Assembly (NCBI GenBank): GCA_029834535.1
Contig: JAQMWT010000334.1
Span: 310,001-374,000 of the forward strand
Source of the DNA: Chrysophaeum taylorii
Lineage: Eukaryota; Sar; Pelagophyceae; Pelagomonadales; Pelagomonadaceae
Direction of reading: 5' to 3'
Length of the DNA: 64,000 bases
Shown: piece by piece, positions 51,624-60,711 of the stretch
How the letters are laid out: every line of letters starts with the position of its first letter
How positions within the stretch are numbered: position 1 is the stretch's first letter
Position numbers and translations under genes: made by a program
Notes under the pieces: model-generated
What the model saw: the letters and a program-made list of their open reading frames with translations, nothing else
Told to the model about the DNA's origin: nothing
Database searches by the model: none

Positions 51624-52805
51624 ATGATTCTTATGGGCAAGCAAGCGTCTTGCAGTCGGCGGGGATGGAGTGTGATTGTGTTGGGGTTGGTGGGGAGCAG
51701 CGCGGAGGACGAGAGGGCGCAGTGCCGCGGGCACTGCCTTGGGCTGTTCGGGAGTTCGTGCGACGAGTGGGTGGGCTACTACGACTGCGAGACGTTGGAA
51801 CGCGACTTTGACTGCGACTGCCGAAACTGTAGCTGTGGTGATTTGGCGTCGAAGCGGGCTGTCGCTCAAGTATTTTCAAACGCGACGAGCGAGTGCGAAG
51901 CGACGTGCTTTGGGCACACGTGCGAGGACTGGCGCTACGAAGGCGCGAGCTGTGAGGTGCTCGTGTCTCTCGGTTGCGATTGCGATGGCTGCAGCTGCAA
52001 CAATCCTCTGCCGTTGTGGCGCGAGGGGATCACGTACTTGTCGCTGCGCGTTGGTTACGAGCTTTGGCGCGCCAACTTTTTTGCGCTTGTTCTAGACGTT
52101 CGACAGAAGCCCGACGTCGTGAATCGCATTTACGGCGACAATCTGAAGGGATTCGAGTCGGGACACATACCGGACGCTGTCAACGTACCCAACCTCGGGG
52201 ACGTCTCGGCGATCGTCGGCCCTCTCGTCGACGTCGGGTGCACGAGCGCCGACGTGTTGGTTGTCGACTACGAAGGCGTCCACGCCGAGCGCGCTGCGGA
52301 GATCCTCGTCAATCTCGGTTTTGCGAACGTCTACGCGTTTGGCGCGCCAGTGCCCGGGAGCGGGATGCGCCAGTGGCTGGTCAACGAACGTCCAATTACC
52401 GTAGAGCCTACCGACGTCGACGCTGCACTCCAACGAGCGTGTCGCACGGCCCGATCCCCCACCAGCGCGCCCACCTTCATACTCCCAGCCGTGCCCGTCG
52501 AAGTCGTGCGGTCTCGGAACAGAAAGAGGACCACGTACTGCGTCGTCGGATGCGCGCAGCCGTACGTCCAGATTATCCTTCTGGTGCTCGTCCTCCTCGC
52601 GGCCCCTTGTGTCGTCGTCGTCGTCGTCGTCGTCGTCTCCTGCTGCAGTCGTTCCCGCGTCGCGGAGGACGATGAAAACCGCCAGAAGCCACCCGTCGAC
52701 GAGGACGAGGATGAGTCCGCCGATCTCGAGACGCTAGGGGCGCGTTCGCCGCTTCGCGGCGGCTCCGGGGTCTCCTGCGGCTCGGACCTCCGGGTATCCT
52801 TTAAG

Positions 52806-52843
<38 letters not shown>

Positions 52844-52865
52844 TACGATACCCGCGATCGTTTGA
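51624..52865 (+). CDS. Secreted-type membrane protein: Cys-rich repeats plus rhodanese-like domain
   Basis: 413 residues. A signal peptide (WSVIVLGLVGSSA) precedes two Cys-rich repeats of the pattern C..C.G..CD.W....C..LE...DCDC..CSC (about 35-140). A rhodanese-like domain follows (about 160-270): FALVLDVRQK, GFESGHIPDAVNVPN, ADVLVVDYEGVHAERAAEILVNLGF. The catalytic Cys loop of sulfurtransferases is replaced by DYEGVHA, so the domain is probably a binding module. One transmembrane helix (IILLVLVLLAAPCVVVVVVVVV) leads to an acidic cytosolic tail ending in about 13 Asp codons. I associate the Cys repeat with extracellular proteins of stramenopile algae. The ATG at 51624 gives the signal peptide. 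Confidence 0.75.
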
Positions 52866-52958
52866 CACAAAAAAACACTCAGCCCCTTGCGGAAGGGAAA
52901 CAAGCGAGGCCCGAAAAGAAAAGTCCGGGAACGAAGAAGGGGGAACGTTCGTCGAAAA

Positions 52959-54227
52959 ATGGACGTGAGTCGTCGGTTGCCGATCGACGTGCTGACGGTG
53001 ATCGGGAAGTACGCGTGTCTGGGTCGCGAGATCATTTGTCTGTCGAGGGAATGCGGTCCCCGGTGGCGGGAGGTGCTGCGGCGCGTTCTGCGATTTAACT
53101 GCCGGTCCCGGCAAGCAATGAAACGGGTAGAGGCGATGGGGGAGCTCCTGGTGGTCGACGGGGCCGAGGCCGCGTTGCCATACGTGGAGGAGCGATTCGT
53201 GTTGGACCGACGACAGCACGTCAAGGCGAAGGCAGCCGAGCACTTGGCGTCGATCGCTATCTCGCTTCTCGAGCGCGGGCGGGATATCGCGGCCGTCGCC
53301 GAGGCGAGGCGCGCCCTGCGGCTGCTCGCGTCGCAGTGTTGGTCGCGGCAGATGAACGTCCGGAAGGCGGTGCTGGACGCGACGCGACGGCTCTACGAGG
53401 TTGGCCTCGAGGCGGAGGTTCGCGCGGCGTTCGGGCCGCTCGTTTCGCACCGCGCGCTCGAGCGCTGGATGCTCCCCGACTTCGAGCTGATCCAGCCGAT
53501 GGAACAGTGGAATGTCCGGCACGACTGTCCCGTGTCGCCGACGCGCCACATCACGGTCCGGAACGCCATGGCCGTCGTCTCGTTGTTCGTTTGTAACGGC
53601 TGCGACGCCGACGTGTTCGCCGTCGCTTACGTCGAGAATCGTCTGCTCGAGCCGCCGGCCCTCGTGCCGCGCGGGGCGTGCCTGCGGTGGGCCTACATGT
53701 CAAACGACGAGACGGGCGCCCAGCACGACTCGTACTACATCGCCGCGGCCACCCCGGTCGCGAGCACGCGTTATTCCTCGGACGAAAGCGGCGCGACGCC
53801 GCTTTTCGGTCGCTTCGTCGTCCGCGGCCGCGGCGCCGTCGAGGTCGAAGCGCGGAGACCCTACCGCGCCGGCTTTTTGGTCGAGCGCTGGCGCTACGAC
53901 CACGACGGACCGAAGCTGACCGTCTCCAAGACCATCCACGAATATTCGGACGAAGATTGGCCGGAAACGCGGCGAGAGAGTCCCCGCCCTTACGACGACG
54001 ACGACGAACGTCTCGCGCTCGAGCGGGAGCTCCAGGTTTGTCGGAACCGGGCGAGGAGGCTCGCGGGTCAAACGGACATCGACGCCGCGCAGTCCCTCAA
54101 AAACGCGATGGGCAAGCACCACCTTCTCGACGACCGCCGTTCGAGCCTGTCGCCCTGGCTTGACGGTCGTCGCGACGGCCAGACGCCCGCCGACGATGCC
54201 TCATCAGGGGGGATTCCGCCGCTTTGA
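52959..54227 (+). CDS. Unrecognised protein with possible F-box-like N-terminus
   Basis: A 422-residue protein starting at the first ATG after the rhodanese gene, 93 bp downstream of it on the same strand. The start LPIDVLTVIGKYACLGREIICLSRECGPRWREVL looks like an F-box-type helical hairpin (Leu-Pro-x-x-Val-Leu... then a Cys/Trp-containing helix), which would suggest an SCF adaptor, but this is weak. Residues 60-170 are helical, and 180-340 look like a beta-rich domain with no family I can name. The C-terminal 80 residues are charged and low in complexity. Codon use matches its neighbours, so it is probably a real gene. Confidence 0.6.
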   Translation: MDVSRRLPIDVLTVIGKYACLGREIICLSRECGPRWREVLRRVLRFNCRSRQAMKRVEAMGELLVVDGAEAALPYVEERFVLDRRQHVKAKAAEHLASIAISLLERGRDIAAVAEARRALRLLASQCWSRQMNVRKAVLDATRRLYEVGLEAEVRAAFGPLVSHRALERWMLPDFELIQPMEQWNVRHDCPVSPTRHITVRNAMAVVSLFVCNGCDADVFAVAYVENRLLEPPALVPRGACLRWAYMSNDETGAQHDSYYIAAATPVASTRYSSDESGATPLFGRFVVRGRGAVEVEARRPYRAGFLVERWRYDHDGPKLTVSKTIHEYSDEDWPETRRESPRPYDDDDERLALERELQVCRNRARRLAGQTDIDAAQSLKNAMGKHHLLDDRRSSLSPWLDGRRDGQTPADDASSGGIPPL

Positions 54228-54283
54228 TATATCAAGTACAGTTTCCTCCTGTCGTCTTCTTATTACCTCTAAGTCGACGATCT

Positions 54284-54913
54284 CTAGAGGCAGACCCGGT
54301 AGGTGACATAGCGGCCCGCCGTTTCCGATGGGCGAATGATTTTGACGACGTCCCCCGTCTTCAAACCAAAGTAGCGCGCGACCGGGTCGGTCCGCTGGAT
54401 GCGCGGGAGCTGGGCTTCCTTGAGCTTGTATCGCTTGAGGAGGGCCGCCTTGTCGTCGGGGGAGAGGGGCTGGTGCGTCGGGACGAGCTTGTGCTCGGTG
54501 ATATCCACCAAAAGTTCGTTGTCCCGGAAGTGCTCCATCGTGAAGGGGCTCATCTCCTGCAAGGCCGTCTTCGCAAACGGCGTGATACCCTGCTTGACCA
54601 CTAGAATCGCGTGCGTCACGTGGGCCTCCTGCATCAGATCGCAGTAGCTCTTTATGGTCTTCACCCCGACCTTGTCCTCTTCGGGCAAAAACACGAAGAT
54701 CTGGTCATCGGGGTCCGTCTCGTGCTCTGCCAGGATAGTCTGGTCGCCGCGCTTCGGCTTGTCCCCGAACTGCTCCTGGAAAGCGCTCGCGTCCATCTCC
54801 AAGGCGACGGGGTCCACGATGTACGACCGTTTCTTCAGCATCTTAAGCACGGTCCGTCGAATCCGGAACAGGTGCATGGCCTCGCTCGACAGGCTTTGTT
54901 GTTGCTGGGCCAT
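54284..54913 (-). CDS. RPB5: RNA polymerase subunit RPB5 (RPABC1)
   Basis: 209 residues, the normal length. RIRRTVLKMLKKRSYIV at the N-terminus and the C-terminal assembly domain with ELLVDITEHKLVPTHQPLS, LPRIQRTDPVARYFGLKTGDVVKIIRPSETAGRYVTYRVC are diagnostic. RPB5 is shared by RNA polymerases I, II and III; the N-terminal jaw contacts downstream DNA and the C-terminal domain (archaeal RpoH-like) binds the largest subunit. No intron. Tail-to-tail with the upstream gene, 56 bp between stops. Confidence 0.97.
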   Translation of the reverse strand: MAQQQQSLSSEAMHLFRIRRTVLKMLKKRSYIVDPVALEMDASAFQEQFGDKPKRGDQTILAEHETDPDDQIFVFLPEEDKVGVKTIKSYCDLMQEAHVTHAILVVKQGITPFAKTALQEMSPFTMEHFRDNELLVDITEHKLVPTHQPLSPDDKAALLKRYKLKEAQLPRIQRTDPVARYFGLKTGDVVKIIRPSETAGRYVTYRVCL

Positions 54914-54921
54914 CGTGCCTC

Positions 54922-54930
54922 TAGGGTTTA
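54922..54930 (-). promoter_or_regulatory. Telo-box-like motif upstream of RPB5
   Basis: TAGGGTTTA on the plus strand reads TAAACCCTA on the RPB5 strand, 9 bp before its ATG. In plants this motif (AAACCCTA) is enriched near starts of translation and ribosome-related genes. Function here is only inferred. Confidence 0.3.
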
Positions 54931-55015
54931 AGACGGAAAGCGCAGCGGGTTATTAGAGCGTCGAGCGAAAAGGAAAGCTGGGGGACTGGATTGTCGACGC
55001 ACAGGGTTAGGGCGA

Positions 55016-55762
55016 TTACGAACCGTCGGAGGAGGAGCCCTCCTCCTCCTCCCCCTCCTCAGAAGAAGAAGAAGAAGAAGAAGAAGAAGAAGAAGAATCT
55101 CCCTCCTCTTCTTCATCGCCATCATCATCGGTGCCCGGGTCCTCATCGTCGTCGTCGTCGTCGGAGGTGGGGAACTTGTGCTTGGTGAGAAGCTTTTTGG
55201 CGTGGCCCGATTTGGCCGCGGGGACCCCGATGGTGGCGAGGTCGGCTTGTGATAGTCCGTGGTCCCGAATCAAGTCGAAGTCAAAGCCCGCGTCGAGGAT
55301 CCCGGACAAGTAAGCCTCGCAGCCGATGGTCTGGAGCCATCGCCGGAGCTTGTGGTGGTTGTGGGTGCCGCCGGTGTCCAATGCAGTGGCGATCGCATCC
55401 AAGCCCTTGGCTCGAGCGATCGCGAGCGCCCTCGCGGTGTCGTCGGCGCCGTGCCCGAGGAGTTCGTTGACGGTTGCTGGGTGGCCCCCAACCACGGCAT
55501 ACAACAAGGGCGTAAAACCGTGGGAATCTCGCAGGTTGACGTCGGCGCCGGCTTCGATAACGAGAATCCGCACCACCGACACTTGGCCATAGCGCGCCGC
55601 CACGTGCAGCGCGGCGTGACAGGGCCTGCACCTCGAGGTGCTGATCGCCCCTACCCTCGCCCCCGCCGCGAGCAACCCCCTGACCGCCTCGTCGTCGCCC
55701 TCGGCCGCGGCAAGCTGCAAGGGGCGCCACTCGTCGAAGCGAAAGGGGGCGTTGACATCCAT
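55016..55762 (-). CDS. Ankyrin-repeat and SAM-domain protein
   Basis: 248 residues from the ATG at 55762. Three ankyrin repeats: WRPLQLAAAEGDDEAVRGLLAAGA, a variant ALHVAARYGQVSVVRILVIEAGAD, and GFTPLLYAVVGGHPATVNELLGHGAD. Then comes a SAM domain (about 130-195): LRRWLQTIGCEAYL, FDFDLIRDHGLSQADLATIGV, KSGHAKKLL. The tail is acidic with a Ser run coded by (GAA/TCC-type) repeats. The domain pair is typical of protein-interaction scaffolds; no enzymatic part is present. It is divergent with the PP5 gene, the starts being 68 bp apart, which may couple their expression. Confidence 0.85.
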   Translation of the reverse strand: MDVNAPFRFDEWRPLQLAAAEGDDEAVRGLLAAGARVGAISTSRCRPCHAALHVAARYGQVSVVRILVIEAGADVNLRDSHGFTPLLYAVVGGHPATVNELLGHGADDTARALAIARAKGLDAIATALDTGGTHNHHKLRRWLQTIGCEAYLSGILDAGFDFDLIRDHGLSQADLATIGVPAAKSGHAKKLLTKHKFPTSDDDDDDEDPGTDDDGDEEEEGDSSSSSSSSSSSSEEGEEEEGSSSDGS

Positions 55763-55830
55763 ATCACCGTTGGGTTCCAACGGACTTACGAGTCGTCGTC
55801 GTCGTCGAAAAAGCGACAACAACACCAAAA

Positions 55831-58437
55831 ATGGTCGAGGTGGTGGCGACGACCGAGGCGTCGTCGTCCGTCGAGAACAAGACGAACGACGAGGAGAGCA
55901 GCAACGGTCACGCGATGATGGTGGTGTCGAGTAATGCATCTTCGAGGATCGAGAGCCTCAAGTCGCGGGGGAACGCGGCCCTCGCCGCAGGGAACCCCGC
56001 GCAGGCCGCCGCCCTGTACACGTCAGCGATCGAGGTCGACGCCGCGTCACCCGTGCTTCCCGTGTTGTATTCGAATCGTGCGATGGCCCACATCAAGGCC
56101 GAATCGTACGGGTTAGCCATCGCCGACGCCGAGCAGGCGATAAAGATGGACCCGACGTACATCAAGGCTTACTACCGGCGGGGCTCGGCAAACTTTGCCC
56201 TCGGCAAGTATCGGCTCGCCCTCCGGGACTTTAAGAGCGTCTGCAAGCTTCGCCCGACGGACCGCGACGCGAGGGCCAAGTTGCGCGAGTGCGAGAAGGC
56301 GGCCAAGCAGCTCGCTTTCGCGAACGCGATTTTGTCCGGCGATTCGGAGCAGGCTCTGCGAGGGTCCGACGTCGACGCGATCGTCGTCGAGGACTCGTAC
56401 GATGGTCCGCGCCTCGAGAACCGGTTCGACGACGACGACCTCGTCCAGGCAACGATGGAGAGGTTCCGCGCGCAAAAATTGATCCATCGCAAGTACGTTC
56501 TCCAGATTCTCCTGAAGACGCGCGACGCGCTCAAGGGGGAACCCAGCCTCGTCGACCTCTCGCTTCCCGCGTCGTCCAAGCGCTACACGATATGCGGCGA
56601 CGTCCACGGCCAGTACTACGACTTGCTGAAGATTTTTGATCTCAACGGTCTCCCGACGCCCGACAACCCCTACGTCTTCAACGGCGACTTCGTGGATAGG
56701 GGGAGCTTTTCGTTCGAGGTCGTCCTCACGCTCTTCCTCTGCAAGCTTCGGCATCCCACGGGCGTCCACCTCAACCGCGGCAACCACGAAACAAAAAATA
56801 TGACCAAAATATACGGGTTCGAGGGCGAAATCAGGCACAAGTTCGACTCGACCGTCCTCGGGCTCTTCCACGAGTGCTTTCGGCTCCTGCCGCTGGCCGC
56901 GTGCCTCGAGAGCCGCGTCTTCGTCGTGCACGGCGGCCTCTCGAGCGATGACGACGTCACCCTCGACGACATCCGCGCCATCGACCGCGAATGCGAACCC
57001 CCCGACTCGGGACTCATGTGCGATCTTCTCTGGTCGGACCCGCAGCCTGCGCCCGGGCGCGCCCCTTCGAAGCGCGGCGTCGGCCTCTCGTTCGGCCCCG
57101 ACGTCACGAAGCGCTTCCTCGACCGCAACGACTTGTCCCTCGTCATCCGTTCCCACGAGGTTCGCGACAACGGCTACGAACTCGAGCACGGCGGCCAGTT
57201 GATCACCGTCTTCTCCGCGCCCAACTATTGCCTCGCGCGCGACGCCCAAATCCTCACGAACCGCGGCTTCCTTTTTCTCGACGACTTCGTGGACGCCTTT
57301 TGTCGTTTTCCCGAACGCGAAGCGCTCCTCGTCGCTGGCTACGATCCAGAGTCGGACGAGCTCGTCTGGGAAAGGCCGCTGAGCCTTATCGTCAACCGTT
57401 CGGAACCCCAAACTTTGCTCGAGTTGAACTCGGACGACCTCTCGCTCCTCGTCACGCCCGAGCACCAGATGTACGTCCAGCGCCGCTACGGGGAGGAGGA
57501 GGCGACGACGACGAGCCGGACAGAAGACGATACCAACAAGCGCATCAAGCTTGACGTCCCCTACGCCAAGTGCCGCGCCGACGAGCTGCTGTCGACCGAG
57601 TCGTCGTCGTTTAACGATCGAGACCGCCCTCGACTCCGCGCCCTCGCCCGCGCGGGCGTTCGTGCTGCCAAGTCGAACGAGCGACAGAACTTCGTGGACG
57701 AACTCGGCCTAGACACCGACGACAAGATGATCGCCTTCCTCGAGATCTACGGTTACTGTGTCGGCGGTCTCGACGACGCGTCGAAGCACCCCGTCGGTCC
57801 CGGGGGGGACGCGTACCTCGATGATCGCTTCCGCGTTGTTGGGTTCGAGGCGGAGGCCTTCGTCCGCCGCTTCCGCGAGGAATCAAAAGGCAAAAAGGCG
57901 AGATTCTTCGACTGGGTCTGGCTGCTTAACCGCGACCGAGCGCGCGCCGTTCTTCGCGGGCTCGCCGCCGCCGACGAAGCTTCCGCCGCCGCCAATACCC
58001 TTCGAGTCGACACCTCGTCCATTATCTTCCGCGACGAACTGACCCGCCTCGCTCTCTGCGCGGGCTACTCCTCGCGTTTCTTTGCCGCGTACGAAGATGG
58101 CGTCGTCAAACATTGGTGCGTGGTCTCGACGACCGTCGCGGGCGTTGCCGAGCCGATCGTCGACAACGTCAAGCCCGTCGCCTACACGGGCCGTACTTGG
58201 TGCGTCTCTATGCCGAGCACCTTTATCTGGGCTCGCCGCGCTCGCAAGCACCCGACTGAAGATGTCGTCGCCGAGGCCTCTCGCCCCGTGATCGTCGGCA
58301 ACTGCGATGCCATGGGGAATAAAGGTGCCTTTGTCCACCTCGACCAAAACCTCACACCTACCTTCACCACCTTCGACGCCGCCCCCCACCCGCCCCTCAG
58401 GCCCATGGCCTACGCCTCCTCCACCTTTGGCTTGTAA
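55831..58437 (+). CDS. PPP5: PP5-type Ser/Thr phosphatase interrupted by an intein
   Basis: The 868-codon frame encodes a precursor. Residues about 40-150 are three TPR repeats (for example YYRRGSANFALGKYRLALRDF), followed by the PP5 linker and a PPP catalytic domain with all metal-binding motifs: GDVHGQ (residue 256), GDFVDRG (285), GNHE (317). At the active-site loop the sequence reads VFSAPNY, then 358 foreign residues (467-824), then CDAMGNKGAFVHLDQ and a normal C-terminus ending RPMAYASS. Without the insert the protein is 510 residues, the usual PP5 size. TPR-PP5 phosphatases bind HSP90 through the TPR and are autoinhibited. The Tyr-Cys of SAPNYC lines the catalytic groove, so the precursor should be inactive until spliced. 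No intron is seen. See the intein entry. Confidence 0.95.
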   Translation: MVEVVATTEASSSVENKTNDEESSNGHAMMVVSSNASSRIESLKSRGNAALAAGNPAQAAALYTSAIEVDAASPVLPVLYSNRAMAHIKAESYGLAIADAEQAIKMDPTYIKAYYRRGSANFALGKYRLALRDFKSVCKLRPTDRDARAKLRECEKAAKQLAFANAILSGDSEQALRGSDVDAIVVEDSYDGPRLENRFDDDDLVQATMERFRAQKLIHRKYVLQILLKTRDALKGEPSLVDLSLPASSKRYTICGDVHGQYYDLLKIFDLNGLPTPDNPYVFNGDFVDRGSFSFEVVLTLFLCKLRHPTGVHLNRGNHETKNMTKIYGFEGEIRHKFDSTVLGLFHECFRLLPLAACLESRVFVVHGGLSSDDDVTLDDIRAIDRECEPPDSGLMCDLLWSDPQPAPGRAPSKRGVGLSFGPDVTKRFLDRNDLSLVIRSHEVRDNGYELEHGGQLITVFSAPNYCLARDAQILTNRGFLFLDDFVDAFCRFPEREALLVAGYDPESDELVWERPLSLIVNRSEPQTLLELNSDDLSLLVTPEHQMYVQRRYGEEEATTTSRTEDDTNKRIKLDVPYAKCRADELLSTESSSFNDRDRPRLRALARAGVRAAKSNERQNFVDELGLDTDDKMIAFLEIYGYCVGGLDDASKHPVGPGGDAYLDDRFRVVGFEAEAFVRRFREESKGKKARFFDWVWLLNRDRARAVLRGLAAADEASAAANTLRVDTSSIIFRDELTRLALCAGYSSRFFAAYEDGVVKHWCVVSTTVAGVAEPIVDNVKPVAYTGRTWCVSMPSTFIWARRARKHPTEDVVAEASRPVIVGNCDAMGNKGAFVHLDQNLTPTFTTFDAAPHPPLRPMAYASSTFGL
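57229..58302 (+). other. Intein (358 aa) with LAGLIDADG-like insert
   Basis: Boundaries: Cys1 at codon 57229 and last Asn at 58300-58302, with Cys+1 at 58303. Block A is CLARDAQILTNRGFLFLDD; block B is LLVTPEHQMYV (TxxH, intein residue ~76). The centre holds a LAGLIDADG-type homing-endonuclease-like domain: FLEIYGYCVGGL (about residue 170), AVLRGLAAADEA (about 241) and SSIIFRDELTRLALCAGY. The C-terminal Hint part has block F, VAYTGRTWCVSMPSTFIWARR, and block G, RPVIVGN|C. The penultimate residue is Gly rather than His, as in some DOD inteins whose end reads GN before the +1 residue. The first endonuclease motif lacks the usual acidic residue, so cleavage activity is doubtful. The insert is in frame without stops, so splicing is evidently maintained. 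Confidence 0.93.
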
Positions 58438-58872
58438 ATTGGTGCGTCGGACCGTCGCACTCTATACTGCGCTGCACTGTACTGTCCTCTCGGCCCCACC
58501 ACTACCTCATTTCTCTTCTTACGTCGCTCTACCTCCTCCCTCTTCTTACGTCGCTCTACCTCCTCCCTTCGCTCGTCACCACAATGTCGCTCGCCCCCTT
58601 TCTCTCTCTCTCTCTCTCTCTCATTGTCTTTCTTTCTCCCTTTCTTCTCTCTGGTGGACCAACACTCTCTCTTGGTGGTGTCGGCGCATTCTTGTCGTTG
58701 TTTGTTCTCCGGACCAGCACCGCCCTGACCATCTGCCGCCGCCTCGCGAGATTATTATTCTCAGTGTGCATCCTTCCCCGCCAACGCGGCATATTATTAT
58801 GTACCCACTCTGTCGTCCTCTTGTATTGTGGGGAAACAACCCTTTTTCTTTCTTTCTTTCTTTCTTTCTTCG
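58438..58872. other. Pyrimidine-rich intergenic region
   Basis: (TC)n near 58600-58622, a duplicated CTTCTTACGTCGCTCTACCTCCTCCC near 58512-58566, and (TTTC)n near 58848-58870. No gene is supported. Confidence 0.6.
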
Positions 58873-58893
58873 TCCTAACTACTAATCGACAGA

Positions 58894-58925
<32 letters not shown>

Positions 58926-59945
58926 AATCTCTTTGTCTTTAAACGTCGACTGCTAAGAGGGGGGTGTGTGTGGGGAGCATGAAGGATGTGGGTGGGTGTG
59001 TGGCGTGGGAGGGATGTGCCTGACGGGCGGAGATAAGTACGCGGGACGTAGTCGGGGTCATCGCCGAGTCGTGGGGCAGGCGAAGAGAGGACGGGCCCCG
59101 CCCTGTCTGTTTGTCCCCCGATTTAGGGTAAGGATCAGTTAGGCGCGCGAGCCAGGCAGCGTCTACGGCAACCTCGCAGACTGTTTCCACGACCCGCGGC
59201 GGCTCTTTCAGCGCGCCATTCTCACGCCCCGTCGAAATGATGTTGTCGATGCTGGCAACGCGCGCATGACCGCGGCCTTTTTTTCCCGGAGACGAGGCGT
59301 CGGAGTTCTTTTCGGCCGACAGGTTGGGTCGGAAGCCAACGCCTCGCTCTTTACAGTCGAGTTTTCAACTCCCTGACAACCAACAGCATGCTGACTTTGA
59401 TCGCGTGCTTAAAGTCTTCGCAACCTCGACCCGTCGCACGGCCACTGCAACGGTACCAGATACATGATCGATCGTGTCGTGTCACCGAGGCTCCTCCAAC
59501 CTGTATCCCTTAAGGCGCGCCGACGCCAAACGATCAACAAGAGCCAGGGCCAGACGCCCCGCGAGGTCGGCGTCCTCTTGCCCAAGCCCGTCTTCTGCCA
59601 CGTCCATCTCTACGTGGCTCTCTGTCGATCGGCAACCCCGAGGTTATCCTCTTCCGGGTCGACGACTCCACCTTACCCCACACGTGCTGCGCAATACCGA
59701 TAAGCCCCTTCCCGGCGTCTACACGCGCGCTGTAGGTGAACTTACTGGGACCAGGTGAACTTACTGGGCTTAGAGATTGGGACTAGGTGAACTGAGTGAC
59801 CAGGTGAACTTACTGAGACCAGGCGAACTTACTGAGGTTTTTAGAGTAAACGCAAAGGATGGCGGCGCGTGCGGATCAAAGCTGCTTGGATTGGCGGGGG
59901 TGAGAGCGACGAGCTCAAAGGAGAGTGGGGTGAGTGGTGTGGCGG
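58873..59945 (+). repeat. Helitron-derived unit with inserted family A tail
   Basis: The left end TCCTAACTACTAATCGACAG and (TCTG)n run (58873-58924) are followed not by the usual GATTTAGGG segment but by 58938-59105, the reverse complement of the last ~170 bp of retroelement family A (compare 5345-5510). The unit then resumes at TGTCTGTTTGTCCC, with the helicase remnant (about 59150-59720) and the minisatellite and conserved block. The family A tail therefore inserted into this unit, or recombined with it. Confidence 0.7.
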
Positions 59946-60711
59946 CAACTCCTGACCGCTAAGGCTTACCCCCCCTCTCTCCATCCTTGATACCCGTTCA
60001 ACGGGACACCTTTCCCTATCTTTTTAGTGACATCACACCTCTCTTTTGTGAGAAGCATTCTTGCTGTATTCTTGTAGTTTTCCTTGCTATCATATTCCAT
60101 CTCTCCATCTTGTTGAGAGGCTTGGTGAGCGTGAGCAAGGTGTGTGGCGAGCTTATCCGACCCCGCGTCCGTGTTTTCCTCGTTCAGTGAGGTCTAGGAC
60201 GAGTCGGTGAGTACCCCCTTTGTCACCCCGGGGTCGGGAAGGTTTTTTTTTCTGTGCCGCCATACGTCGTGGAGTACACGAGATCGTGCGATTACAATGA
60301 CAGTAGTCTACATCGGTCGCCGACGAGCGAGTGCTGCCGTACGTGCTGTATTACGAGGTCCGGATTTGTACGTGCGCCCTGATCAAGCACACGGAGTTCC
60401 ATTGGACCGGTTTGCGTTGAGAATATACGCGAACGTTGTTTGTGTTCGTACGATCCGAGTGACGACGAACACGCGTGCGAGTTGGAAATCGCAGCGCATT
60501 CTCCCGGGAATTGATTTTGGTATAGCTGAACGGTGGAAGCTGTTTAGCGAGTGGGATCGCTACCCACGGGCATTTTTGAATTGCCAGCGGATTGGAATTC
60601 CGTGAGTGCTGTTTTTACAGCGACAGATAGCGTTGTTGGAATCAAGGTGAATTACTTCGAGTGATCGGATCCGGACGTGTTTCGAGATTCTTGATCGAAA
60701 TTTGAGACAGT

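Noticed and set aside
57229-58302. Intron instead of intein in PP5
   Set aside because: No GT at the left boundary or AG at the right; the insert is fully open, in frame, and has intein blocks at both ends.
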